Part shown: one piece after another, positions 26,041 to 34,590 of the stretch | How positions within the stretch are numbered: position 1 is the first letter of the stretch | Layout of the letters: every line of letters starts with the position of its first letter | Origin: Sphingobacterium allocomposti | GTDB lineage: Bacteria > Bacteroidota > Bacteroidia > Sphingobacteriales > Sphingobacteriaceae | Length of the DNA: 64,000 nt | Assembly (NCBI RefSeq): GCF_008124885.1 | Contig: NZ_VNHX01000004.1 | Location: 62,001 to 126,000 of the forward strand | Direction of reading: 5' to 3' | Program-made: the position numbers and the translations under genes | The notes under the pieces: model-generated | What the model saw: the letters and a program-made list of their open reading frames with translations, nothing else | Database searches by the model: none | What the model was told of the DNA's origin: nothing

Positions 26041-27096
26041 ATGTTTTTCCATCAAGACGCCACCTTTAAACAACTTTCTATTCATCGCGTTGGCAATAAA
26101 GCGCAGGATGAGTTTTATGCGCTTTCCGACCATCCTATCGATCTTACAAAAGACGAGGTGTTGCCGGATCTGCTGATGCAGTATTTTATGAAGCCCTTCG
26201 CCAAAGCGAAGGAGGTATACCGCTTTTACCACCCGAACGATGACCTGCAGCTGAACGAGGTATATTACTTTGCCAGGCAATATTTTGATGCTAAGATCGA
26301 TTTTCATGAAATGTCGCAGCAACTGGCCAAACATTTATATGAGGTGTCGGAACATCCCAAGATTAAGGGTGGGGAGATGTATGTGGTAGCGTTGCAGCAT
26401 GTACAGATGGAAGGCGAAGACCACGACGCGATCGGCATATTTAAGTCTGAAAATAAAGAAGCGTACCTCAAGGTGTATCCCAGCGGAGAAGGATTTGACC
26501 TTGACTACGAGCAGGAGGCCATCAACATAAACAAACTGGACAAGGGTGTCGTCATTGTTAACGTAGAGGAGGAAGAAGGATATAAGGTTCTGGTTGTCGA
26601 TCAGACAAACCAATCGGAGGCTGTATATTGGAAAGACGACTTTTTGAAAATCAGAGCCCGGAACGACAACTTTCAGCAAACGGGCAATATGTTGAAGGTG
26701 TACAAAAATTTCGTAAACGACAAGCTCGATGAAGTTTTCGAGCTGGAAGCAGCAGATAAGATCGATCTGCTGAACCGGTCGATGGATTATTTTAAAACTA
26801 AGGAAACCTTTGATCAGGCCGAATTCGAAGAAGAAGTTATTGGAAATCCGCAGGCGGCGTCGCTGTTCAAGGAGTATCAGCAACACTTTGAAGAAGAGTT
26901 CGACTCGCCGTTCCAGCCAAATTTTGAAATCGCCTCGCCGGCCGTCAAGAAAATGGCGTCGTCCTATAAGTCGGTGATCAAGCTGGATAAAAATTTTCAC
27001 ATTTATATACACGGCAAACGGGAATATTTAGAGACGGGGTTTGATGAAGACCGCGGAATGAATTACTATAAGCTGTATTTTGAAAACGAAAGTTAA
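26041..27096 (+). CDS. Nucleoid-associated protein, YejK/NdpA family
   Basis: A 351-residue soluble protein of the nucleoid-associated NdpA family (37-kDa type). It carries the N-terminal I-H-R-V-G-N-K segment, a long acidic helical middle (V-N-V-E-E-E-E-G) and the C-terminal I-Y-I-H-G. The ATG at 26041 was chosen: it is followed directly by family-like sequence, whereas the open frame upstream of it (from 25861) is arginine-rich and unlike coding sequence. Bacteroidota members are mostly uncharacterised. The DUF3810 gene follows 25 bp later and is probably co-transcribed. Confidence 0.85.
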   Translation: MFFHQDATFKQLSIHRVGNKAQDEFYALSDHPIDLTKDEVLPDLLMQYFMKPFAKAKEVYRFYHPNDDLQLNEVYYFARQYFDAKIDFHEMSQQLAKHLYEVSEHPKIKGGEMYVVALQHVQMEGEDHDAIGIFKSENKEAYLKVYPSGEGFDLDYEQEAININKLDKGVVIVNVEEEEGYKVLVVDQTNQSEAVYWKDDFLKIRARNDNFQQTGNMLKVYKNFVNDKLDEVFELEAADKIDLLNRSMDYFKTKETFDQAEFEEEVIGNPQAASLFKEYQQHFEEEFDSPFQPNFEIASPAVKKMASSYKSVIKLDKNFHIYIHGKREYLETGFDEDRGMNYYKLYFENES

Positions 27097-27121
27097 TCGC
27101 AAGGACAACGGCGATCGTAAG

Positions 27122-28198
27122 ATGAAGCGCTATATTGCCGCGATCGGCGTAGGGCTGCTCGTTTTATGCTGTCTGGAATGGATGAAGCAGTGGCCCGGGG
27201 TTGTCGAAAGGTACTATAGCCTCGGGTTCTATCCGCTGTTCAGCTACGTTCCCAAGACCTTGTTTGGATGGATACCGTTCAGCGTCGGCGACATGCTGTA
27301 TGCAACGCTGGTTGTTGTTCTATGTGGCCTGTTTCTCAGGGTGTTGATTGACTTATGTAAGGGCAGGTGGAGGGATGCTTCTACAGCTATGCTGCGTGCA
27401 GTGCTGTTTGTCCTGGGGCTTTATATTTATTTCTATATCAGCTGGGGGCTCCATTACTACCGTGTTCCATTACAGGAGCAGTTCGGCTTGCAGGTAGACC
27501 GTATAGATCGATCCGACTACCTGACGGTGCTGGATCGTTATGTTGACGAAGTTAATGTCTTAAGGGCACAGCTGGATACCGGGGTGATGGATACAGAGCG
27601 CGCGACCCGTGAATTGGAAGCTGTAATGCGTGCTGATGACAACGGGCTTCATATGCTTTCCCGCACGCAGGTTCGGGTCAAACACCCGATTTCCAGCAAG
27701 CTTGCCTCTTATTTTACCGTGACAGGCTACCTTAATCCGTTTACCCAAGAGGTACAGGTGAATGCCTTGATGCCGAAAACGGCCTATCCATTTACGGTGG
27801 TCCATGAGTTGTCGCACCAGATGGGAATCGGGTTTGAAGATGAATGCAACTTTATAGCTTTTTTGGTTTTGCACCAGCACCCGGATATCTGGTACCGTTA
27901 TGCTGCCTATTATGAAACCGTGCAGTACTTATTGAGGCCCCTGTATTATGAAGATAAAGGACGCTATGATGCGTATGTCGCAAAGCTCTCCGTCGCGGTG
28001 AAACGGGATATGGAGCAGGAGCGCCTCTTTTGGCAGGCATACCGCGGTCCGTTAGACCGGCTTATGAATATTTTTTACAGCGGATATCTGCAGCATAACA
28101 ACCAGCCCGAAGGGATGGCACGCTACTCCCTGATGAGCCGGCTGGTCGTGGCATGGGAGATGCAGAAGGCCGGAACGGGCACTGCTTCAGGTGATTAG
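27122..28198 (+). CDS. DUF3810 membrane protein with HExxH metalloprotease motif
   Basis: A 358-residue protein with three hydrophobic segments in the first 115 residues, followed by a soluble domain. It contains V-V-H-E-L-S-H-Q-M-G near residue 225, a zinc-metalloprotease H-E-x-x-H motif, with a downstream E-D-E-C-N-F-I-A segment that could supply the third ligand. DUF3810 is a Bacteroidota/Firmicutes family of unknown role; the motif suggests membrane-bound proteolysis. An in-frame start at 27080 inside the preceding gene is possible but the ATG at 27122 gives a better membrane N-terminus. Confidence 0.83.
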   Translation: MKRYIAAIGVGLLVLCCLEWMKQWPGVVERYYSLGFYPLFSYVPKTLFGWIPFSVGDMLYATLVVVLCGLFLRVLIDLCKGRWRDASTAMLRAVLFVLGLYIYFYISWGLHYYRVPLQEQFGLQVDRIDRSDYLTVLDRYVDEVNVLRAQLDTGVMDTERATRELEAVMRADDNGLHMLSRTQVRVKHPISSKLASYFTVTGYLNPFTQEVQVNALMPKTAYPFTVVHELSHQMGIGFEDECNFIAFLVLHQHPDIWYRYAAYYETVQYLLRPLYYEDKGRYDAYVAKLSVAVKRDMEQERLFWQAYRGPLDRLMNIFYSGYLQHNNQPEGMARYSLMSRLVVAWEMQKAGTGTASGD

Positions 28199-28219
28199 CT
28201 TCCGGTTGGACGATTTCTC

Positions 28220-29380
28220 CTATAGGTTCATTTGCGGGCGGACCACTTTCGCTAAGAAGATATAGGCTAAAACCGCTCCCATGCTCGCCATGACGATGCC
28301 AACCAGGGAGGGGTAATTATAGGCGTAACCCATCGTGATGGGAACAGCTCCAAGGTAGGCACCTAATGTGTTGCCGATATTGAAACTGGCTTGTCCTGCC
28401 GAGGCTGCGAACGTTTCGGCTCCTTTAGCGTTGTTGATCAACATCATTTGCAATGGCGAGCCAATGGAGAAGGAGATCATTCCGGTAATGAAGGCCATCG
28501 GATAAGCGAGATAGGTAATATGCGCAGTGAAGAACACAACGCATAGGCAGACGGCCATGGCCGTAAAACTAGCTATGGCTGCCTTAGATGGAGAAATTGT
28601 GTCGGCCAATTTTCCGCCCATAATGTTGCCGAAGAACATTCCCAGACCGATCAATATCATGATCAGTGGTACGCGGTCAGCCGGTATGCCCGAAACTTCG
28701 GTTACGAGCGGTGCTATATAGGAGATCCACGCAAAAAGGCCACCGGTTCCTATAGCGATGACAGCTACCATCAACCAGGCGTCCCAGCGGGCGAAATATC
28801 CTATCTGTTTGAGAATGTTATTGCTTTTGTTTGCTTCGAGTTTGGGCATCCAAAAGTAGAGCGCGAGAAACGTTACCAGCCCCAAGAGGCTGATCACCGC
28901 ATAGGTAATACGCCAGGAGTAATGGTGGCCGACGTAGGTTCCGAGTGGCACGCCAGCGAGGTTGGCTATCGTCATACCCGTGAACATGATGGATATGGCC
29001 TGCGCTTCTTTGCCCGGCTTGGCCAGACGGGCTGCAACAACAGAGCCCACGCCAAAGAAAGCACCATGGGGAAGGCCTGCAACGAATCGGGAAGTCAGGA
29101 GCAGCAACTTATTCGGGGCAATCGCAAAGATGCCGTTGAACACGAAGAATAGTAGCATTAAGAAAAGCAATACCTTGCGCGGTGAATGGCTGGAAGTAAA
29201 TGCAACCAAGGTGGGCGCTCCGACGACGACGCCAAGCGCATAAAGTGCTATTAAATTGCTGGCTGTGGGTATGTCGATCTGTAAATCTTTTGCGATATCG
29301 GGAAGGATACCCATCATGGTAAACTCTGTCATACCGATAGCTAATCCGCCGAGAGCCAAGGCGATAAGTGCTTTGTTCAT
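28220..29380 (-). CDS. MFS transporter, AraJ-like (DHA1 family)
   Basis: A 386-residue, 12-helix major facilitator. Near the N-terminus is G-M-T-E-F-T-M-M-G-I-L-P-D-I-A, typical of AraJ/YdhP-type DHA1 exporters, and G-L-P-H-G-A-F-F-G-V-G follows near residue 100. Such proteins export small molecules, sugars or drugs. The start at 29380 (M-N-K-A-L-I-A-L) is decided by the -7 box at 29402-29409, which overlaps an upstream ATG at 29404. The gene is convergent with DUF3810. Substrate unknown. Confidence 0.88.
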   Translation of the reverse strand: MNKALIALALGGLAIGMTEFTMMGILPDIAKDLQIDIPTASNLIALYALGVVVGAPTLVAFTSSHSPRKVLLFLMLLFFVFNGIFAIAPNKLLLLTSRFVAGLPHGAFFGVGSVVAARLAKPGKEAQAISIMFTGMTIANLAGVPLGTYVGHHYSWRITYAVISLLGLVTFLALYFWMPKLEANKSNNILKQIGYFARWDAWLMVAVIAIGTGGLFAWISYIAPLVTEVSGIPADRVPLIMILIGLGMFFGNIMGGKLADTISPSKAAIASFTAMAVCLCVVFFTAHITYLAYPMAFITGMISFSIGSPLQMMLINNAKGAETFAASAGQASFNIGNTLGAYLGAVPITMGYAYNYPSLVGIVMASMGAVLAYIFLAKVVRPQMNL

Positions 29381-29401
29381 GTATCTGTATAAATGAGACG
29401 G

Positions 29402-29409
29402 CAAAGGTA
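29402..29409 (-). promoter_or_regulatory. -7 promoter box of the AraJ-like gene
   Basis: TACCTTTG on the minus strand, a full match to TAnnTTTG, 21 bp upstream of the ATG at 29380. TTAGC about 20 bp further upstream is a weak -33 candidate. Confidence 0.65.
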
Positions 29410-29433
29410 ATCTTTAATTGCTAACGCGGCTAA

Positions 29434-29634
29434 TTAAATTTTCATGAAGAAGTAAAAAAGCAATAAACAGCCTGTGTCTCCGAGTCTGATTCCATAAGGC
29501 ACGTTTCCCTCGGTGTATTTGTCGCCACCGGTATTTTTATCAAAAAAGGCGAGCATGCTTCCATATACAATTAATGTTTTTATTTTTATGGTATGTACAT
29601 GGCCAAAACATATTTTTTTAAAGCTTTTCAACAT
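29434..29634 (-). CDS. Small two-helix membrane protein (possible)
   Basis: A 66-codon frame with protein-like composition: a hydrophobic stretch L-I-V-Y-G-S-M-L-A-F-F, a polar glycine-rich turn (N-T-G-G-D-K-Y-T-E-G-N-V-P-Y-G-I-R-L-G-D-T-G), then L-L-L-F-Y-F-F-M-K. The codon choice in the polar turn looks genuine. Against it, the only ATG lies 35-41 bp inside the start of the divergent DUF2891 gene, so one of the two starts must be wrong or the genes overlap head to head. I do not recognise the family. Confidence 0.35.
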   Translation of the reverse strand: MLKSFKKICFGHVHTIKIKTLIVYGSMLAFFDKNTGGDKYTEGNVPYGIRLGDTGCLLLFYFFMKI

Positions 29635-30744
29635 GTCGGCGGATGGGCTGCCGTCGTGTTGATCTCCGCGGGCATTGCTTCTTTGTCGGCATGTCAGGGA
29701 AATAAATCAGGGCAGAAGCCGGAAAATAACGAAACAGAACGTTTCGAGATCAGCGAAGAGACAGCACGCACGATCTTTGAGTTGCCTACACATTGCCTCG
29801 ATCAGGAATACCCCAACAAACTTGGACAAGTGATCGGAAGTGCCTCCGACCTGAAGAGTCCGAAGGCATTACGTCCTATATTTTATGGGTGTTTTGATTG
29901 GCATTCCGCTGTCCACGGTTATTGGTCGATCGTGCGTCTGCTGAAGTTGTATCCGCAATTGGATTCGGGGGGGAAGGTCCGGCAGTTGTTGAACACCCAT
30001 ATAACGGAAGAAAATCTCGCGGTGGAACTTGCGTTCTTTAACGACGAAAACAACCTTGGTTTTGAGCGTACTTATGGATGGGCGTGGTTGTTTAAATTGC
30101 AGGAAGAGCTCAGGGCGTGGGACGACACTGATGCAAAGCGCTGGTCGGCCGTTCTTCAGCCGCTTGTCGACCTGCTCGCTGAGCGAACGCAGGTATATCT
30201 TTCGAAGCTGATCTACCCGATCCGCACGGGGCAACACGATAATACGGCGTTTAGCCTGACACTGATGTATGCGTATGCGACAGCTGTCGGCGATATGGAT
30301 CTCGTTAATGCTATTAAGACGACTAGTATCCGCTTTTATGAAAGCGATAAAAACTGTGATCTCGCATACGAGCCCGGTGGAAACGATTTCCTTTCGCCGT
30401 GTCTGGAAGAGGCCTATCTGATGAGCAAAGTGATGCCGAAGGATGAATATAAGAACTGGCTTCTTAATTTCATGCCATTGCTGTTTGAGGAGGAAATAGA
30501 AGAACTGCAGCCGGCCATCGTCAGTGACCGCACAGACGGGAAACTGGTGCATCTGGACGGTCTTAACTTCAGCCGCGCCAATTGTTTATACGGAATAGGG
30601 AGAGCTTTGCCGGAACTTCAGCAAAGCCTTAACCCGATAGCGAACGCCCACATCGCGTTTTCCATAAAGAACCTTGCCAACGACGATTACATGGGAAGCC
30701 ACTGGCTGGGTACATTTGCTTTGTTAGCCTTGTCTAATGAATAG
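29593..30744 (+). CDS. DUF2891 lipoprotein
   Basis: A 383-residue protein with a lipoprotein signal (A-S-L-S-A-C-Q-G, lipidated Cys near residue 34) followed by a DUF2891 domain. Family features include C-F-D-W-H-S-A-V-H-G-Y-W near residue 96, Y-G-W-A-W-L near residue 156 and G-S-H-W-L-G-T-F-A near the end. The fold is predicted to be an alpha/alpha barrel; function unknown. The start is uncertain: ATGs at 29593 and 29599 are both possible, and the signal peptide looks somewhat long. Lipidation suggests anchoring in the envelope. Confidence 0.82.
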   Translation: MYMAKTYFFKAFQHVGGWAAVVLISAGIASLSACQGNKSGQKPENNETERFEISEETARTIFELPTHCLDQEYPNKLGQVIGSASDLKSPKALRPIFYGCFDWHSAVHGYWSIVRLLKLYPQLDSGGKVRQLLNTHITEENLAVELAFFNDENNLGFERTYGWAWLFKLQEELRAWDDTDAKRWSAVLQPLVDLLAERTQVYLSKLIYPIRTGQHDNTAFSLTLMYAYATAVGDMDLVNAIKTTSIRFYESDKNCDLAYEPGGNDFLSPCLEEAYLMSKVMPKDEYKNWLLNFMPLLFEEEIEELQPAIVSDRTDGKLVHLDGLNFSRANCLYGIGRALPELQQSLNPIANAHIAFSIKNLANDDYMGSHWLGTFALLALSNE

Positions 30745-30795
30745 CGTATGATTGGTACAAAATAGGCTAAAGGCGCACGCCGGCATTTTGTTAAG

Positions 30796-31062
30796 CTATC
30801 CATGCAACGGTATAAGCGCGTTGTTCTCCAGCTTAACCTTGACAATCTGGATAACGCTGAAGCCATCCTCCTTTGAAATAATGGGAGAGAGGTCAATCCC
30901 CTTCCGTGCCAGGGCCTTGAGTATGGCGTTGCGGAAAGTAGAACGGGTTGCTCCCCAGACTTTGTTCTCTACGATATCGTTGTTGAACGTGATCAGTTCA
31001 GGCACAGAGTAATTATTAAACTGTTCCTGCAGATGCTGTGATAAGCGAGTAGTTGTTGACAT
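30796..31062 (-). CDS. Small conserved-looking protein, unknown function
   Basis: An 88-residue soluble protein (M-S-T-T-T-R-L-S-Q-H-L at the N-terminus; E-N-K-V-W-G-A-T-R-S-T-F-R near residue 35; V-I-Q-I-V-K-V-K-L-E near the end). It has no membrane segment or known motif. The ATG at 31062 was preferred over one at 31089 because the upstream residues fall within an inverted repeat that overlaps the start region. It is convergent with DUF2891 and divergent from htpG. I do not recognise a family. Confidence 0.65.
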   Translation of the reverse strand: MSTTTRLSQHLQEQFNNYSVPELITFNNDIVENKVWGATRSTFRNAILKALARKGIDLSPIISKEDGFSVIQIVKVKLENNALIPLHG

Positions 31063-31098
31063 ACAATTTAAACTAAAGCGTTTGACCATAAATTGTAT
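31061..31098. promoter_or_regulatory. 10-bp inverted repeat at the start of the small gene
   Basis: ATACAATTTA (31061-31070) and TAAATTGTAT (31089-31098) are exact reverse complements separated by 18 bp, one arm touching the ATG at 31062. This could be an operator or a leader hairpin. Confidence 0.4.
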
Positions 31099-31419
31099 CC
31101 AGAAATGTTGTTGGCTTTAAAGCCGGCGTGGGCAACGTTTATTTTGGTACATACCCGTATTATTTTACCACCGCGGTGACTGCACTCGGTTGGTATTGCT
31201 GATGCAATTCTGAATACTCTACAAATCTAATAGACTTTTATTAAAATAGCAAATTTATTTTAGAGCGTGGGGGATCTGTCCTACGTGCGGGCGGGAGGAT
31301 GACAAGATGTTCCTCGAGCAGCGGGAAAGACGTCATGAAACTGTCATCCTGTCCGTTGTGGGCGTTTTGGAATATTCCTTGATGGCCAATGGAGTAGGTT
31401 GAAAAAAAATAACAGATAT
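31099..31419. other. Intergenic region upstream of htpG
   Basis: No gene is seen. AGGATGACA (31296-31304) and TGTCATCCT (31342-31350) form a 9-bp inverted repeat resembling the widespread CTGTCATCCTGAG type of Bacteroidota intergenic repeat. No CIRCE (HrcA) element was recognised. Confidence 0.4.
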
Positions 31420-33306
31420 ATGCAAGAAAAAGGTAGTATTTCGATTCATACCGAGAATATTTTTCCGGTAATTAAAAAGTTTCTGTATTCGGATAATGAG
31501 ATCTTTTTACGGGAGCTTGTATCCAACGCGGTAGACGCCTCGCAAAAAATAAAACGTCTTTCTTCCTTAGGCCAATTTCAGGGCGAGCTCGGCGACCTGA
31601 CAGTGGATGTCAAATTTGACGAGCAGGCAAAGACAATTACTATTTCCGACCGTGGTATCGGGATGACGGCTGATGAAATAAAAAAATACATCAATCAGAT
31701 TGCGTTTTCAGGTGCTACGGAATTTATGGAGAAGTTCAAGGAAGCAAATGATGCGAACGAAATCATCGGCCGGTTCGGACTAGGGTTCTATTCCGCTTTT
31801 ATGGTGGCGGACCGCGTAGAAATTGAATCGTTATCTTATCAGGATGGCGCCGTCGCGGCACATTGGAGCTGTGATGGCAGTACGTCGTATGAGATATCAG
31901 AAGGGTCGCGTACCGAACGGGGAACTGATGTTATCCTTCATGTTAACGAGGAGTCCACTGAATTTCTCAACAAAGCGCGTTTAAGTGAGATTTTGAATAA
32001 GTATGCCCGCTTCCTTCCCGTGCCGGTGCGTTTCGGAACGAAGACGGAATCGCAGCCCGATGGCGAAGATGAAGAAGGCAAGCCGAAGTATAAATCGGTA
32101 GAAGTGGATAACATCATCAATAATACGACGCCGGCATGGACGAAAGCGCCTTCGGAATTGAAAGATGAAGATTATCTGGCCTTCTACCGCGAGCTGTATC
32201 CTTATTCAATGGACGAACCGCTATTCTGGATACACCTGAACGTGGATTACCCATTCAACCTGACAGGTATCTTGTACTTCCCGAAGGTGAAGAACGAGAT
32301 GGATATCCAGCGGAACAAGATTCAGCTATACTCGCGCCAGGTGTTTATCACAGACGAGGTAAAGGATATAGTACCGGAGTTCCTGATGTTGTTACAGGGC
32401 GTCATCGATTCGCCGGATATCCCGCTCAACGTTTCGCGCTCATTCCTGCAGGCCGATAGTAATGTAAAGAAAATCAATAGCTATATCACGAAGAAGGTTG
32501 CCGATAAGCTAAATGAAATTTTCAAGGCTGATCGTAAAAATTTCGAAGAAAAATGGAATGATATCTCGCTGTTCATTAAATATGGTATGTTGAGCGACGA
32601 CAAGTTTGCCGAGAAGGCCAACGACTTCTGTTTGTTGACAAACACCGAAAACGAGAGCTTTACGTTGAAAGAATATTACGAGAAAGTGAAGGATATTCAG
32701 GTCGACAAAGACGGCAATATTGTTTATCTATATACAAACGATGCGTCACAGCAAGATGGCTTTATAACATCGGTTAAAGCGAAAGGATACGATGTACTTG
32801 TTCTCGACGGTCCTTTGGATACGCATTTTGCGGGCTATCTTGAACAAAAAGGAGGTGAGAAGGTACAAGCTAAGCGGGTAGATGCAGACGTCGTTGATAA
32901 ACTGATCCAAAAAGAGGAAAAGCAGACACTCGCCTTGTCGGAAGAAGAATCGAAAAAAGCTACGGAAATATTTGAAAAGGCTATTTCACGAGCGGACATG
33001 AAAGTGGAGGTTGATGCGCTGCACGCCGACGATCTTCCTGTTTCGGTAACGATCGATGAGTTTATGCGCCGGATGAAAGACATGGCTAAGACAGGAGGAG
33101 GCATGGGCTTCTATGGCACGCTGCCGGATAATTACAAAGTAACCGTGAACGGAAACCATCCACTGGTCAAACGGATACTGGACAGCACAGAAGAGGAAGG
33201 AGCGAAGCTGGCAAAGCAAGCTTTTGATTTAGCTCTGCTCTCCCGCGGATTGCTTAAAGGCGCAGACCTGACTTCTTTTGTGAAGAGAAGCGTCGAGATG
33301 ATCTAA
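31420..33306 (+). CDS. htpG: Molecular chaperone HtpG (Hsp90)
   Basis: A 628-residue cytoplasmic Hsp90 chaperone. The ATP-binding domain shows R-E-L-V-S-N-A-V-D-A near residue 30, D-R-G-I-G-M near residue 81 and G-R-F-G-L-G-F-Y-S-A near residue 120; the middle domain has L-Y-S-R-Q-V-F-I and L-N-V-S-R. The C-terminal dimer region is present, with no eukaryotic M-E-E-V-D tail. The ATG at 31420 (M-Q-E-K-G-S-I-S-I-H-T-E) was chosen over a TTG 21 bp upstream because Hsp90 proteins begin this way. It is monocistronic, with a good terminator at 33360. Confidence 0.96.
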   Translation: MQEKGSISIHTENIFPVIKKFLYSDNEIFLRELVSNAVDASQKIKRLSSLGQFQGELGDLTVDVKFDEQAKTITISDRGIGMTADEIKKYINQIAFSGATEFMEKFKEANDANEIIGRFGLGFYSAFMVADRVEIESLSYQDGAVAAHWSCDGSTSYEISEGSRTERGTDVILHVNEESTEFLNKARLSEILNKYARFLPVPVRFGTKTESQPDGEDEEGKPKYKSVEVDNIINNTTPAWTKAPSELKDEDYLAFYRELYPYSMDEPLFWIHLNVDYPFNLTGILYFPKVKNEMDIQRNKIQLYSRQVFITDEVKDIVPEFLMLLQGVIDSPDIPLNVSRSFLQADSNVKKINSYITKKVADKLNEIFKADRKNFEEKWNDISLFIKYGMLSDDKFAEKANDFCLLTNTENESFTLKEYYEKVKDIQVDKDGNIVYLYTNDASQQDGFITSVKAKGYDVLVLDGPLDTHFAGYLEQKGGEKVQAKRVDADVVDKLIQKEEKQTLALSEEESKKATEIFEKAISRADMKVEVDALHADDLPVSVTIDEFMRRMKDMAKTGGGMGFYGTLPDNYKVTVNGNHPLVKRILDSTEEEGAKLAKQAFDLALLSRGLLKGADLTSFVKRSVEMI

Positions 33307-33359
33307 ATACCCTGAGTCGATTCATATTTTCGCTCAGAACACGTTGAACGGTTAAATTT

Positions 33360-33392
33360 ATCTCCCGCCGAAATTAGGCGGGAGATTTTTTT
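33360..33392 (+). terminator. Terminator of htpG
   Basis: ATCTCCCGCC and GGCGGGAGAT form a perfect 10-bp stem around a 7-nt loop, followed by a run of seven T. It lies 53 bp after the htpG stop and just before the convergent aguA stop. Confidence 0.88.
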
Positions 33393-33394
33393 GT

Positions 33395-34531
33395 TTATAC
33401 GTTTGGGTTACTGTTCCCGCGTTTCTTTTCTGAAAGTTGGTGGTGTAGTGCCATGTCTCCGTTCGCCGGCTCTTGCTGGCTGAGGCAATGAAAACTGCCC
33501 AGACCCCATATGATATCAACCGAGTTTATTCCCACTACTTTTCTGGAAGGAAAACACCCCTGTAAAATGTTCAATGCGCGCTGGTCGTTCGGATCGTTGA
33601 AGACAGGAACCACAACAACGTCGTTAGCGATGTAGAAGTTAGCATAGGAAGCGGGTAGCCGTGTGTCTTCATAGATGACAGGGGCCGGCATTGGTATTTC
33701 TACAATATTCAATGGCTCGCCGTTCGGCAGGCGGAGTGTCTTGAGCTGCCGAAGATTTTCTTGAAGGATGGCGTAATTTTCGTCATCTGGATTCTCCTCA
33801 ACGACAGTGACCACCGTGTTTTCGTTCACGAAGCGTGTAATGTCGTCGATATGTCCGTCCGTATCGTCGCCGACTATTCCGTCGCCCAGCCAGAGAACCT
33901 GATCCTGTCCGTAGAATTCTTTTAGATACAGTTCAATCTGTTCTTTGTTCAGGTGAGGATTACGGTTTTTATTTAAGAGGCAGGCTGTTGTTGTGAGCAC
34001 GGTGCCAGCGCCGTTGAATTCTACAGATCCACCTTCCATTACGATGTCGGGCGTGAAAAGCTGCCAGCCAAAGTGCTTAGCAATTTTTGTTGGAACAACG
34101 TCGTCAAGGTCGTACGGCGGGTATTTTCCTCCCCATGCGTTGTATCCCCAGTCGACTACGGCTTTCTCGCCCGTTTGTTTATTGACGACAAAAGCTGGAC
34201 CATGATCGCGGCACCAGGCATCGTTGGTCGGGTGAAAAAAGAACGCGATGTTCGCGAGGTTAGCACCGGCCTTTCGTAGTTCTTCGGTTGCAAAGTCCTG
34301 CATCTGTTTGTCGGCAACGTTAATCCGAACAAGCTGTCCGTCGGCAACGACCTTTATAAATTCGCAGTAAGGCGCATATATGCTATCGATTTTTCCCGGC
34401 CAGGATGCTTCTTTATGGGGCCAGCTTAACCACATGGCTTCCTGCTTTGCCCACTCCGCAGGAAACGAAAAGCCAAGGCTTTTCGGAGATTTCTCAAAAA
34501 TGGAAAGACTAAAAGGCTTGTTCTGTGACAT
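33395..34531 (-). CDS. aguA: Agmatine deiminase
   Basis: A 378-residue enzyme of the peptidylarginine-deiminase fold that hydrolyses agmatine to N-carbamoylputrescine and ammonia in the cytoplasm. Family residues: W-L-S-W-P-H near residue 35, N-D-A-W-C-R-D-H-G-P near residue 103, M-E-G-G-S-V-E near residue 162, G-D-D-T-D-G-H-I-D-D near residue 219, and the nucleophile Cys in G-S-F-H-C-L-S-Q-Q-E-P near the C-terminus. It lies 59 bp downstream of aguB, with its own -7 box between them. Together the two make putrescine from agmatine. Confidence 0.94.
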   Translation of the reverse strand: MSQNKPFSLSIFEKSPKSLGFSFPAEWAKQEAMWLSWPHKEASWPGKIDSIYAPYCEFIKVVADGQLVRINVADKQMQDFATEELRKAGANLANIAFFFHPTNDAWCRDHGPAFVVNKQTGEKAVVDWGYNAWGGKYPPYDLDDVVPTKIAKHFGWQLFTPDIVMEGGSVEFNGAGTVLTTTACLLNKNRNPHLNKEQIELYLKEFYGQDQVLWLGDGIVGDDTDGHIDDITRFVNENTVVTVVEENPDDENYAILQENLRQLKTLRLPNGEPLNIVEIPMPAPVIYEDTRLPASYANFYIANDVVVVPVFNDPNDQRALNILQGCFPSRKVVGINSVDIIWGLGSFHCLSQQEPANGDMALHHQLSEKKRGNSNPNV

Positions 34532-34571
34532 TCTTAAAAGTGAAGTAGTTGGGGCTTAATGCTAAAATCGT

Positions 34572-34579
34572 CAAATGTA
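34572..34579 (-). promoter_or_regulatory. Possible internal -7 box for aguA
   Basis: TACATTTG on the minus strand, a consensus match 40 bp upstream of the aguA ATG. No good -33 element is seen, since that position falls at the end of aguB. Confidence 0.45.
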
Positions 34580-34590
34580 ACTTGTTCGAA

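Noticed and set aside
31099..31419. CIRCE heat-shock operator before htpG
   Set aside because: The only inverted repeat found (AGGATGACA/TGTCATCCT) does not match the CIRCE arms TTAGCACTC/GAGTGCTAA.
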